Source of the DNA: Bradyrhizobium aeschynomenes
Lineage (GTDB): Bacteria; Pseudomonadota; Alphaproteobacteria; Rhizobiales; Xanthobacteraceae
DNA: 64,000 nucleotides
Direction: 5' to 3'
NCBI RefSeq assembly: GCF_013178945.1
Contig: NZ_JABFDM010000004.1
Span: forward strand, 434,001 to 498,000
In this document: in pieces, positions 37,546 to 49,679 of the stretch
Position numbering within the stretch: position 1 is the first letter of the stretch
Layout of the letters: each line of letters starts with the position of its first letter
Made by a program: the position numbers and the translations under genes
The notes under the pieces: model-generated
The model's database searches: none
What the model saw: only the letters and a program-made list of their open reading frames with translations
What the model was told of the DNA's origin: nothing

Positions 37546-37684
37546 GTAGGGTGGGCAAAGGCGCGCTCGCGATGCCCGTCGCATGTCGTGCTCCATCGCG
37601 CGCCGTGCCCACCATTTGCTCGGAGCGTGTGGATCGATGGTGGGCACGCGACCGCCCCGCGGTCGGTCGCTTTGCCCACCCTAC
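37546..37684. repeat. Palindromic repeat, GTAGGGTGGGCAAAG type
   Basis: The outer arms GTAGGGTGGGCAAAG (37546-37560) and CTTTGCCCACCCTAC (37670-37684) are perfectly complementary. The inner arms CGTGCCCACCAT and ATGGTGGGCACG are also perfect. The whole forms a cruciform-like nested palindrome directly after the XRE gene. It carries no open frame worth calling. Confidence 0.85.
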
Positions 37685-37708
37685 GACACTGCCTCGGCAA
37701 ACACCGAT

Positions 37709-37861
37709 GTCGTCCCGGCCTTGAGCCGGGACCCATAGCCACGGGGCGTAGTTTGGGGCAGTCGCGTCGTTGGCTGCTCGCGCATCATTCCCGCCGCGGC
37801 GTATGGATCCCGGATCGGCGCCGCGACGCGCTATCGCGCGTCACGGCTTGTCCGGGACGAC
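37709..37861. repeat. Palindromic intergenic repeat, CGTCCCGG type
   Basis: The left half GTCGTCCCGGCCTTGAGCCG and the right half ending TTGTCCGGGACGAC have the same plan as the element at 20251-20402: a CCCATA or CATACGCC-like inner border and outer CGTCCCGG/CCGGGACG arms. Confidence 0.7.
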
Positions 37862-37962
37862 AGCGGAGCCAAAGGACGGATTCACGGTTCAAACAGCTGA
37901 GGCGGGTCAGGGACATGTGAGCGTGTTCCCGCGGCATAGAATGCCCGAGGTCTGCGGTCTCG

Positions 37963-38342
37963 TGTCCCTCGCAAACAATGCAGAGGGCGCAGGGAATGCC
38001 GGGTGAAGGCCTCACCCATGGCCCGCCTGCGAAAAAAATGCAGGCGGCAGGTACCACAGGCAAAGCCGAGCACGCCGGCATTCCCTGCGCGATGGGTTTA
38101 ACGCTTATACGCAGTCTCCCTGGTGCGCCGGGCTTGTTGGCCACCATGATCCGCGCGGCGCCTCAAGCGCCGTCGCGGACGTGACACCAGCTTCGGGGTG
38201 TCAGGACGCTGCGACTTCACGTCCGCGCCTTGCCGTTCGTCGGCGCATCCGTGAGGACACGCTGCGGCAAAACGCGGCCACCGCTCCCCGCCTCGCGTGT
38301 CGTGACGATCGCGCGCAACGCCCCTCCGCAGTGAGGCGGGAT
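37963..38342 (+). repeat. Structured dispersed repeat, copy B
   Basis: This is the second copy of the element at 2596-2950, in opposite orientation. Helices are 37966-37970 with 37983-37987, a 16-bp perfect outer stem 37987-38002 with 38075-38090, an 8-bp inner hairpin 38023-38030 with 38040-38047 and a 7-bp hairpin 38182-38188 with 38197-38203. The single-stranded parts are more conserved than the stems, especially GCAGGTACCACAGG after the inner hairpin and CCGGGCTTGTTGGCCACC at 38128-38145. An open frame (37978-38184) runs through it but is broken by frame change in the other copy. Either strand could be the transcribed one. Confidence 0.78.
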
Positions 38343-38420
38343 CGGCGGAGATAATCATGAATTCGGAAAAATAGCAATATGAATTTTTTATCGAATGTCG
38401 GGCCGCGGTGCAGGTGAGCC

Positions 38421-38588
38421 CCCCTCCCCCTTGCGGGGAGGGGTCGGGGGTGGGGGTCCACGAGTCGTGTCCGGAGTGATGGGGGAATATCGAGGGCGTC
38501 CCAGTGTGGTCGAAATAGTCTGGCGCGATCCACCCCGTTCGGAGTGCGGAGACCCCCACCCCCAACCCCTCCCCGCAAGGGGGAGGGG
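38421..38588. repeat. Long hairpin repeat, same arms as the urtD/urtE element
   Basis: The arms 38421-38458 and 38551-38588 are the same 38 bases found at 29325-29362 and 29384-29421. Here the loop is 92 bases. It lies just downstream of the converging binding-protein gene and may act as a terminator. Confidence 0.88.
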
Positions 38589-38680
38589 AGTCGACCGCAA
38601 TCGTCGCGAGAGTTGGGGCTTCAACGATCGGCGTGGCCATGTCGCATGCGAAGCCTGACGCGCAGGGCTATCGCCTTTAG

Positions 38681-39913
38681 CTACCCCCCGACATCCGCGC
38701 TGATGATGTCGCCGAACAGGTCCCATTTGCCGCCCTTGAACTGCATCATCTTGAGCTGCTCGATCGGGGCGAAGTCGTTGGGGCCGGTGTTGACCTTGAT
38801 ACCGGGGATCAGGGTATCCGGCGCGAAATCCTTCAGGCTGGCGGCCTGCTTCATGACGTTCTCGCGGGTGAGATTGTCGCCGCACTGCTTCAGGGTCTGG
38901 ACCATGGTCTGCGCCGCGGCGTAGCCATAGGCGAGGTTGGCGTCGGAGATGTTGGCGCCGGGCATGTACTTGTCGATGAAGGCCATGAACTTCTTCATGC
39001 CCTCGTCGTCCTTCCACTGCGGATCCGACGGGTCCTTGAGATAGCCGGCGGACAGCACGCCTTCGGACGCGTCGAGGCCGGCCGGCTTCATCACGGCGCC
39101 GATCGAGATCGAGACGTCGGTCATCAGATGCATCGGCTTCCATTCCAGCTCGGCGATCTTCTTGATCGCCTGCGCGGCGAATTTCGGTGTCGAGATGTTG
39201 ACGAACACGTCGGCGCCGGTGCCCTTGAGCTTGACGATGTGGGAGTCGATCGACGGCTCGGTGGTCTCGTAGCTCTCTTCGGCGACGATCATGGTCTTGG
39301 CCTTGTCGCCGAGCACGTCCTTGATGCCGATGACGTAGTCCTTGCCGAAATCGTCGTTGGCATAGAAGATCGCGATCTTCGCGTTCGGCTTCTCCTTCAG
39401 AATGTACTTGGCAAAGATCCGCGCCTCGACGCGGTAGCTGGGCTGGAAGCCCATGGTCCACGGGAATTCCTTCGGATCGTTCCACTTGCTGGCGCCGGTG
39501 GCGAGGAACAGCTGCGGCACCTTCTTGGCGTTGTGGTACTTCTGCACGGCGGTCTGGGTGGGCGTGCCCAGCGCGTTGAACACCAGGAATACCTCGTCGC
39601 TCTCGATCAGCTTGCGCACCTGCTCGACCGTCTTGGGCGGGCTGTAGCCGTCGTCATAGGAGATGAAGTTGATCTTGCGGCCGTTCACGCCGCCCTGGTC
39701 ATTGATCATCTTGAAATAGGCCTCCTCGGTCTTGCCGATGATGCCGTAGGCCGAGGCGGGGCCGCTATAGGCCTCGACATTGCCGATCTTGATCTCGGTG
39801 TCGGTGACGCCGGTGTCGTATTTTTTCTGGGCAAGCGCGCTCTGGCTCGCCAAAACGGATAATGCGGCGGCGGCCGCGAAAGACAGCAGAGTCCTGGTCG
39901 TCATCGGCAACAT
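38681..39913 (-). CDS. LivK-type ABC transporter substrate-binding protein
   Basis: A 410-residue periplasmic binding protein of the branched-chain amino-acid/aromatic-acid type. A signal peptide ends near residue 28 (SQSALAQ). Segments IKIGNVEAYSGPASAYGIIGK and VFLVFNALGTPTQTAVQKY are typical. The permease and ATPase genes are not adjacent. It sits 73 bases downstream of an AMP-dependent ligase gene on the same strand, so its ligand is probably the carboxylic acid that the ligase activates; this is inference. The start could also be the ATG three codons later (39904). Confidence 0.9.
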   Translation of the reverse strand: MLPMTTRTLLSFAAAAALSVLASQSALAQKKYDTGVTDTEIKIGNVEAYSGPASAYGIIGKTEEAYFKMINDQGGVNGRKINFISYDDGYSPPKTVEQVRKLIESDEVFLVFNALGTPTQTAVQKYHNAKKVPQLFLATGASKWNDPKEFPWTMGFQPSYRVEARIFAKYILKEKPNAKIAIFYANDDFGKDYVIGIKDVLGDKAKTMIVAEESYETTEPSIDSHIVKLKGTGADVFVNISTPKFAAQAIKKIAELEWKPMHLMTDVSISIGAVMKPAGLDASEGVLSAGYLKDPSDPQWKDDEGMKKFMAFIDKYMPGANISDANLAYGYAAAQTMVQTLKQCGDNLTRENVMKQAASLKDFAPDTLIPGIKVNTGPNDFAPIEQLKMMQFKGGKWDLFGDIISADVGG

Positions 39914-39986
39914 TCCCTGGGCTTCCTCTGGTTGGTCTTGTGGTTCCCGGTGGTCGAGATGCGCAGCTTCCGCGGCGCATGAGACA

Positions 39987-41537
39987 TCACGACGCCTGCT
40001 GGACGAGATCGACCGCCGAGGCCGTCGCAAAGCTCTTGCGCAGGGTCGGCTTGTGGATCTTGCCGGTGGCATTGCGCGGCAGCGCGTCGACGAAGCGGAC
40101 GGTGCGCGGACATTTGAAGCGAGCGAGATTGGCCTGGCAGTGCGCGAAGATATCGGTCTCGTTCAGGCTGTGGCCGGGCTTGACCGCGACGATGGCCATG
40201 CCGGTCTCGCCCCATTGCGGATCGGCGATGCCGATCACCGCGGCCTCGGCCACGGCGCTCAGCTGATGCAACACGCTCTCGACCTCGGCAGGATAGACGT
40301 TCTCGCCGCCGGAGATGTACATGTCCTTCCAGCGGTCGACGATGTAGTAGAAGCCCTCGTCGTCGACGCGGGTGGCGTCGCCGGTGTGCAGCCAGCCGTC
40401 GGTGAAGGAGGAGCGGTTGGCGTCCGGCCGGTTCCAATAGCCGGGTGTCACGTTGGGGCCGCGGACCCACAATTCGCCGAGCTCGCCGACATCGGCATCG
40501 CTGCCGTCGGGGCGGACGATGCGGACCTCGGTATGCAGCACCGGTTTGCCGGCGGAGCCGGCCTTGCGCGCTGCATCCCCGCGGTCGAGCGCGAGCACGG
40601 CCGGCGAGGTCTCTGTCATGCCGTAGCCCTGCTGCAGCGCGACGCCGCGCTTTTCCCAGGTGTCGAGCAGCGGCACCGGCATCGGCGCGCCGCCGACCCC
40701 GCCGATCGTCAGGCGGCTGAAATCGGCGGTCGCGAACATTGGGTGCTGGGCCATGAACTGATAGATCGCGGGCACGCCGAAGAATACGTTGATGCCGTGC
40801 GCGGGATCGCCGATGAGCTGCAGCGCCTCTCCGGGATCAAAGGCGCGCATGATCAGCACGGTGCCGCCGACATGCATCACCGGATTGGTGTAGCAGTTGA
40901 GTCCGCCGGTGTGGAACAGCGGCAGCACGGTGAGCAGCACCGAGGACGGCGTGATGTAGGCGGGGCCGCCGAGATTGACGCAATTGTAGAATGTCATGCC
41001 GTGGGTGATCATCGCCCCTTTCGGCTGTCCCGTCGTGCCCGACGTGTACATGATGGTCGAGACGTCATCGAGCGTCACCGGCTCGATTGCGGTCAGCGAC
41101 TTGGCCGTCGCGATCGCCTGCTCGTAGCTGCCGCCGGGGCCGTAACGCAGCGCCGTGGCGACGCCGCACAGCCGGCTCACGGCGAGCGCGGTGTCGGCGA
41201 GATCGTCGTCATGGATCATGAGTTTCGGCGCGCAGTCGCCGACGATGAATTGCAGCTCGGGGACGGTGAGGCGGGTGTTGAGCGGCACGAAGATCGCGCC
41301 GACGCGGAAGCAGGCGAATTGCACCTCCAGCGTATCGGTGGCGTTCAGCGCGAGCACGGTGACGCGGTCGCCCCTGCCGAGGCCGCAGGCGTCGCGGAGA
41401 TGGCCGGCGAGGCGGGCGACGCGGGCATCGAACTCGGCATAGGTGAAACGCCTGTTGCTGCCGAGATCGACCATGGCGGTCTTGGCCGGCGTCCTCCGCG
41501 CATGATGCGCAATCCAGTCGTAATACCGTACTGGCAC
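39987..41537 (-). CDS. AMP-dependent acyl-CoA synthetase (ligase 1)
   Basis: A 516-residue adenylate-forming enzyme that activates a carboxylic acid to its CoA thioester. The AMP-binding core is MYTSGTTGQPKGAM, followed by GYGMTETSP, the hinge region GWLHTGDATRVDDEGFYYIVDR and the C-terminal lysine in NATGKIHK. I use a GTG start at 41537 because GAGGAGGG lies five bases upstream and the conserved RYYDWIAHHARRTP follows at once; upstream frame to 41672 has no family look. The substrate is unknown, with medium-chain or aromatic acids possible. It is divergent from the acyl-CoA dehydrogenase at 41811. Confidence 0.9.
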   Translation of the reverse strand: MPVRYYDWIAHHARRTPAKTAMVDLGSNRRFTYAEFDARVARLAGHLRDACGLGRGDRVTVLALNATDTLEVQFACFRVGAIFVPLNTRLTVPELQFIVGDCAPKLMIHDDDLADTALAVSRLCGVATALRYGPGGSYEQAIATAKSLTAIEPVTLDDVSTIMYTSGTTGQPKGAMITHGMTFYNCVNLGGPAYITPSSVLLTVLPLFHTGGLNCYTNPVMHVGGTVLIMRAFDPGEALQLIGDPAHGINVFFGVPAIYQFMAQHPMFATADFSRLTIGGVGGAPMPVPLLDTWEKRGVALQQGYGMTETSPAVLALDRGDAARKAGSAGKPVLHTEVRIVRPDGSDADVGELGELWVRGPNVTPGYWNRPDANRSSFTDGWLHTGDATRVDDEGFYYIVDRWKDMYISGGENVYPAEVESVLHQLSAVAEAAVIGIADPQWGETGMAIVAVKPGHSLNETDIFAHCQANLARFKCPRTVRFVDALPRNATGKIHKPTLRKSFATASAVDLVQQAS

Positions 41538-41810
41538 GCGTTCCCTCCTCGTGTCAGGCGATCTGATGCCGCCTTGATCGCGATCGTGTCTGGCCGCCGC
41601 GTCCCGACTTCCCGGAGGCCGGCGGGACGCGCGGCGTTTTTGGCCGCGAGTGGGCCGGTGAGTGCATTGCACTGTCTTGCGTCCAGGCGCTGATGGACCG
41701 TCACGAATGTGCGCCGCGTTGCACGCGATTTCGGCAGTCAGCGCCTCGACGCAAGGCGATACCGCGGCTTCTCGTCATCCTGGCGACACAGCAACCAGAG
41801 CCTGGCGCCG

Positions 41811-42950
41811 ATGACGAAAAGCCCGTTCTATACGGCCGAGCACGAGGCCTTCCGCGACGTCGTGAGGCGTTTCGTCGACAAGGAGATCGCGCCGTTCGCG
41901 AGCGCCTGGGACGAGGCCGGCGAATTTCCGCGCGCGCTCTATGCGAAGGCGGCCGACATCGGCCTGCTCGGGCTGGGTTTTCCCGAAGAGTTCGGTGGAG
42001 TGGCGGCCGATCAGTTCATGAAGATCGTATCCTCGCAGGAGCTGGCGCGGGCCGGTGCCGGCGGCGTCAGCGCCAGCCTGATGAGCCACAGCATCGGCGC
42101 GCCGCCGATCGCGCGCGCGGCGCGGCCGGAGGTGAAGGCGCGGGTGTTGCCGGAGATCCTTTCAGGGAGAAAGATCTCCGCGCTCGCCATCACCGAGCCG
42201 AGCGGTGGCTCCGATGTCGCAAATCTCCGGACCAAGGCTTTCCGCGACGGCGACCACTATGTCGTCAGCGGCGAGAAGACCTTCATCACCTCGGGCGTGC
42301 GCGCCGACTACATCACCGTCGCCGTGCGCACGGGGGGACCCGGGCCGGCAGGTGTGAGCCTGCTGCTCATTCCCGGCGACACGCCGGGGCTGACGCGCAC
42401 CAAGCTCAACAAGATGGGCTGGTGGGCATCGGATACTGCGACCCTGCATTTCGACAACTGCCGTGTGCCGGTCGAGAACCTGATCGGCGAGGAGGGGCAG
42501 GGCTTCAAGCTGATCATGCATAATTTCAACAGCGAGCGCATGGGCATGGCGGCGAGCTGCACGGCGTTCGCCCGGGTCTGCCTCGACGATGCCATCGCCT
42601 ATGCCAGGGAGCGCCAGACCTTCGGCAAGCCCTTGGCGCAGCACCAGGTCATCCGGCACAAGCTGGTCGACATGGCGCAGCGCGTCGCAGCCTCCCAGGC
42701 GATGCTGGAGATGCTGGCGTGGCGGCTCGAACAGGGCGATAATCCCGTGGCCGAGATCTGCATGATGAAGAACCAGGCGACGCAGACCATGGCGTATTGT
42801 GCCTCCGAGGCGGTGCAGATCTTTGGCGGTGCAGGCTTCATGCGCGGGGTACGCGTGGAACGCATCTATCGCGAGGTCAAGGTCAATGCCATCGGCGGCG
42901 GCACCGAGGAGATCATGAAGGATCTGGCCAGCCGGCAGATGGGATTGTGA
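41811..42950 (+). CDS. Acyl-CoA dehydrogenase 1
   Basis: A 379-residue FAD acyl-CoA dehydrogenase. ALAITEPSGGSDVANLRTKA (the flavin-binding segment), VSGEKTFITSGVRADYITVAVR and the C-terminal IYREVKVNAIGGGTEEIMKDLA are present. The Glu in GGGTEE or nearby is the expected base region of the family. The frame opens at 41709, but the ATG at 41811 begins the conserved part. A second dehydrogenase follows on the same strand after a palindromic repeat, and the divergent gene encodes an acyl-CoA ligase, so it likely oxidises the ligase product. Confidence 0.92.
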   Translation: MTKSPFYTAEHEAFRDVVRRFVDKEIAPFASAWDEAGEFPRALYAKAADIGLLGLGFPEEFGGVAADQFMKIVSSQELARAGAGGVSASLMSHSIGAPPIARAARPEVKARVLPEILSGRKISALAITEPSGGSDVANLRTKAFRDGDHYVVSGEKTFITSGVRADYITVAVRTGGPGPAGVSLLLIPGDTPGLTRTKLNKMGWWASDTATLHFDNCRVPVENLIGEEGQGFKLIMHNFNSERMGMAASCTAFARVCLDDAIAYARERQTFGKPLAQHQVIRHKLVDMAQRVAASQAMLEMLAWRLEQGDNPVAEICMMKNQATQTMAYCASEAVQIFGGAGFMRGVRVERIYREVKVNAIGGGTEEIMKDLASRQMGL

Positions 42951-42968
42951 TGGGCGCTCTCAAGCGCA

Positions 42969-43085
42969 CGTCATTCCGGGGCAGGGCCGCAGGGCTGAAC
43001 CCGGAATCTCGAGGTTGTGGGATACGAGCGCCAGACAAGCTCGGGATTCCGGGTTCAAGGCCTGCGGCCTTGCCCCGGAATGACG
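42969..43085. repeat. Palindromic repeat between two acyl-CoA dehydrogenase genes
   Basis: The outer arms CGTCATTCCGGGGCAGGGCC and GGCCTTGCCCCGGAATGACG are nearly complementary, and the inner GAACCCGGAATCTCGAG pairs with CTCGGGATTCCGGGTTC. Termini are shared with the elements at 49569 and 51298. Confidence 0.85.
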
Positions 43086-43166
43086 ATCGTGCCGCAATCA
43101 ACAAGCATCAGCGAACGTCCGGGTCGGATGCTCAAGCGACCGCTCTGGAATGACAGGGAATGAAAG

Positions 43167-44335
<1,169 letters not shown>

Positions 44336-44336
<1 letters not shown>

Positions 44337-44992
44337 TGATCACACTGTATCATTGCGAGGGCGCCCGCTCGTTCCGCCCGCTGTGGATGCTGGAGGAGCT
44401 TGGAGCCGACTACGAATTGAAGATGTTGCCGTTCCCGCCGCGGGTGCTGGCGAAGGAATATCTTGCGATCAATCCGCTCGGGACCATCCCGTTCATGGTC
44501 GATGGCGAGACGAAGATGACGGAGTCCTCGGGCATCTGTCACTATCTGGGCATCAAGCATGGCCCGACGCCGCTGATGGTCGGGCCCGAGGAGAAAGATT
44601 ACGGCGCGTTCCTGAACTGGATGTACTTCTCGGACGCGACGCTGACGTTCCCGCAGACGCTGGTATTGAGGTATACCCAGCTCGAACCGGAGGAGCGGCG
44701 CTCAGCCCAGGTCGCGACCGACTATGCCAAATGGTTTCTGGGCCGGCTGCGTGCGGTCGAGGCAGCGACTGGGAATGCCGAATTCCTGAGCGCCAGCCGC
44801 TTCACGGCGGCGGATATCGTGATCGGTTATGCGCTGCGGCTGGCCGACACGCTCGGTCTCGCCAAGGATTTCGGGCCGAATGTGGCTGCGTACTGGGCGC
44901 GCCTGCAGCAGCGCGATGGCTACCAGCGGGCCCGCGCCGCCGAGCAGCGCGCCGGTGTCGAGCAGGGCATCAAGCCGCGCGTCAGGCCGTGA
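44336..44992 (+). CDS. Glutathione S-transferase
   Basis: A 218-residue GST with an N-terminal thioredoxin fold (YHCEGARSFRPLWMLEELG, with a Ser near the expected catalytic position, then NPLGTIPFMVDG containing the cis-Pro) and a C-terminal helical domain (SRFTAADIVIGYALRLAD). It probably uses glutathione on an electrophilic or unsaturated intermediate. The start codon overlaps the stop of acyl-CoA dehydrogenase 2, which is an unusual partner and suggests the substrate is a reactive enoyl product or a toxic precursor; this is inference. Confidence 0.9.
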
Positions 44993-45919
44993 GTTGCGCA
45001 CGTCATTCCCGGGCGATGCCCATTTGCGCGTGGAGTTAACCGCGACAAAAATCGGCAGTCGTCGCCGATGACAGCGGCGCGAATTGCGCTATGGTTCTCC
45101 TTCAAAGAAGCGACCGTCAGAGTCGCGTCTCAGGAGGAAGACCATGGATGCGAAGACCATGGACGTGACACGCCGGGATTCCGGCCATCTCATGCTGATC
45201 ACGCCCGAGCGCGTCTTCTACGCCGGGCTGCTCGGCCGGCCGCGCCAGCGCTGCTCGGGCGCGTTCCATATCTATGTCGCGCTGACCGGCAGCCTCAGGC
45301 TATTGCCCGAGGGCGGCGAGGCGCGCTGCGGCGAACTGCTGGTGGTGCCGCCGAACAAGCAGCACACCATCGAGAGCGATTACCGCACCGTCATCGTCGT
45401 CACCATGGAGCCGGAGAGCGTGCCGATCGGCACGCTCGATCGTTTCGCGGCCAAGGTCGCGCGCGAGGCGGAGGCCTATGCCTGCCGCATCCGCGCCGCC
45501 TATGAGGAGCTGGAGCAGCGGCCGCTCAGCGGCGACGTCACCAGCGCCGTGTTCGACCGGCTATGCTTCGGCGAGGTGCTGCCGCAGCGGACGCTCGATC
45601 CGCGCGTGGTCAAGGCGATCGGCCTGATCAGCCGGTTCTCCGGCGAGCCCGCGACAGCGGAGAGCTGCGCCGCCGCGGTGGGCCTGTCGACGTCGCGCTT
45701 CCTGCATCTGTTCAAGGAGGAGACCGACATCTCCTTCCGCTCGTTCCGCGCCTGGAAGCGCGCGCGGCACCTGCTGAACTACGCCAACCAGGATCTCAAC
45801 CTGGCGCATCTCGCGCAGGACATCGGCTATCCCGATTCCACGCATTTCAGCCACTCGATCCGCCGCTTCTACGGCCTGAAGCCGCGCGCGATCTTTTCCG
45901 GTTCGCGCGATCTGGCGAT

Positions 45920-48502
<2,583 letters not shown>

Positions 48503-48693
48503 TGCACGCTCGGTGAGGAGGGCGGACAGGAACCGCTTAGCGTCGATCGCCGATCTCGGGCTTGACGCAAAGCAATAAGGGGAGTGCGCCGGTTCGACCA
48601 GCGAGTCAACGCAAGCAGATTGTGCCGTGACGTCATCATAGTGACGCAGATCTGCACAGCGCGCGCCTGCGCGAGCCCTACCGAACGAGTGCC

Positions 48694-49560
48694 ATGAGCG
48701 ACAAAGCCGTCATCACCTGCGCGCTGAACGGCGTGCTCACCGATCCCAGGCAGCACCACGTGCCGGTCACGCCGGAGGAGATGGCGCGCGAGGCGCGCCG
48801 CGCCTACGACGCCGGCGCTGCCATCATGCACATCCATCTGCGCCAGCAGGCGCCGGGCAAGGGGCACCTGCCATCCTGGGACGTGAACGTCTCACGCGAG
48901 ATCCAGCAGGCCATCCGCGAGGCCTGCCCCGGCGTCGTGATCAATCACACTTCGGGCGTCTCGGGTCCGAACTATCAAGGTGCGCTGGATTGCATCCGGG
49001 AGACGCGGCCGGAAATCGCGGCCTGCAATGCCGGCTCGCTGAACTACCTGAAGGTCAAGGCCGACAACAGCTGGGCCTGGCCGCCGATGATGTTCGACAA
49101 CTCGGTCGAGAAGATCGGGGATTATCTCGCCGTCATGAAGGACGTGAACACAATCCCGGAGTTCGAGTGCTTCGACGTCGGCATCGTGCGCTGCGTCGGC
49201 ATGTACCGGCAGACCGGGATGTATTCAGGTCCGCTCGAATACAATTTCGTGATGGGCGTGGCGTCTGGCATGCCGGCCGATCCGGAGCTGCTGCCGATCC
49301 TGCTCAAGCTGAAGCTGCCCGAGGCGCATTGGCAGGTGACCGCGATCGGCCGCGCAGAGATCTGGCCGCTGCACCAGCGCTGCGCCGAGCTCGGCGGTCA
49401 TCTGCGCACGGGTCTCGAGGATACGTTCTATCTCGGCGACGGCACCAAGGTGACCTCGAACGGCCAGCTGATCGAGGCCATCGCCGCCTGCGCCCGGCGC
49501 GCGGGCCGCGAGATCGCGAGCCCCGCCGAGGCGCGGCAGATGTTCGGCACGGTGAACTGA
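48694..49560 (+). CDS. BKACE family enzyme (3-keto-5-aminohexanoate cleavage-like)
   Basis: A 288-residue enzyme of the beta-keto acid cleavage family (DUF849). These enzymes react a beta-keto acid with acetyl-CoA to give acetoacetate and a new acyl-CoA. The zinc-binding HxH is at 46-48 (IMHIHLRQQ), and further family segments are VVINHTSG, PEIAACNAGSLNY and GHLRTGLEDTFYL. The beta-keto substrate is unknown; most family members are not for lysine. An AMP ligase follows on the same strand after a palindromic repeat. Confidence 0.92.
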   Translation: MSDKAVITCALNGVLTDPRQHHVPVTPEEMAREARRAYDAGAAIMHIHLRQQAPGKGHLPSWDVNVSREIQQAIREACPGVVINHTSGVSGPNYQGALDCIRETRPEIAACNAGSLNYLKVKADNSWAWPPMMFDNSVEKIGDYLAVMKDVNTIPEFECFDVGIVRCVGMYRQTGMYSGPLEYNFVMGVASGMPADPELLPILLKLKLPEAHWQVTAIGRAEIWPLHQRCAELGGHLRTGLEDTFYLGDGTKVTSNGQLIEAIAACARRAGREIASPAEARQMFGTVN

Positions 49561-49568
49561 ATTCAGCT

Positions 49569-49664
49569 GTCGTTATTCCGGGGCGCGCGTCAGCGCGAAC
49601 CCGGAATCTCGCTTCGCAATGTCTGGATTCCGGGTTCGCGACTGCGTCGCGCCCCGGAATGACG
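49569..49664. repeat. Palindromic repeat between BKACE and ligase genes
   Basis: The left arm GTCGTTATTCCGGGGCGCGC and right arm ending GCGCCCCGGAATGACGAAC share the CATTCCGGGG/CCCCGGAATGA termini with the elements at 42969 and 51298. It lies 8 bases after the BKACE stop and ends 15 bases before the ligase start. Confidence 0.83.
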
Positions 49665-49679
49665 AACAAGAGGATGGAT

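Noticed and set aside
37978..38184. A 68-codon frame and its minus-strand counterpart at 2577-2843, sharing a GAPGLLAT-like peptide
   Set aside because: Similarity is due to the structured repeat. The upstream shared block lies in one frame in one copy and in a different frame in the other, and paired bases covary, so coding selection is unlikely.
29325..38588. Ends of a composite transposon formed by the two identical hairpin repeats
   Set aside because: Each is a complete palindrome by itself, similar ones occur at other places, no transposase gene lies between, and the enclosed genes form ordinary operons.
48990..49679. N-terminal extension of ligase 2 (frame open from 48990)
   Set aside because: It overlaps the BKACE gene in another frame and the palindromic repeat. 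The AGAGG site and family N-terminus place the start at 49680.
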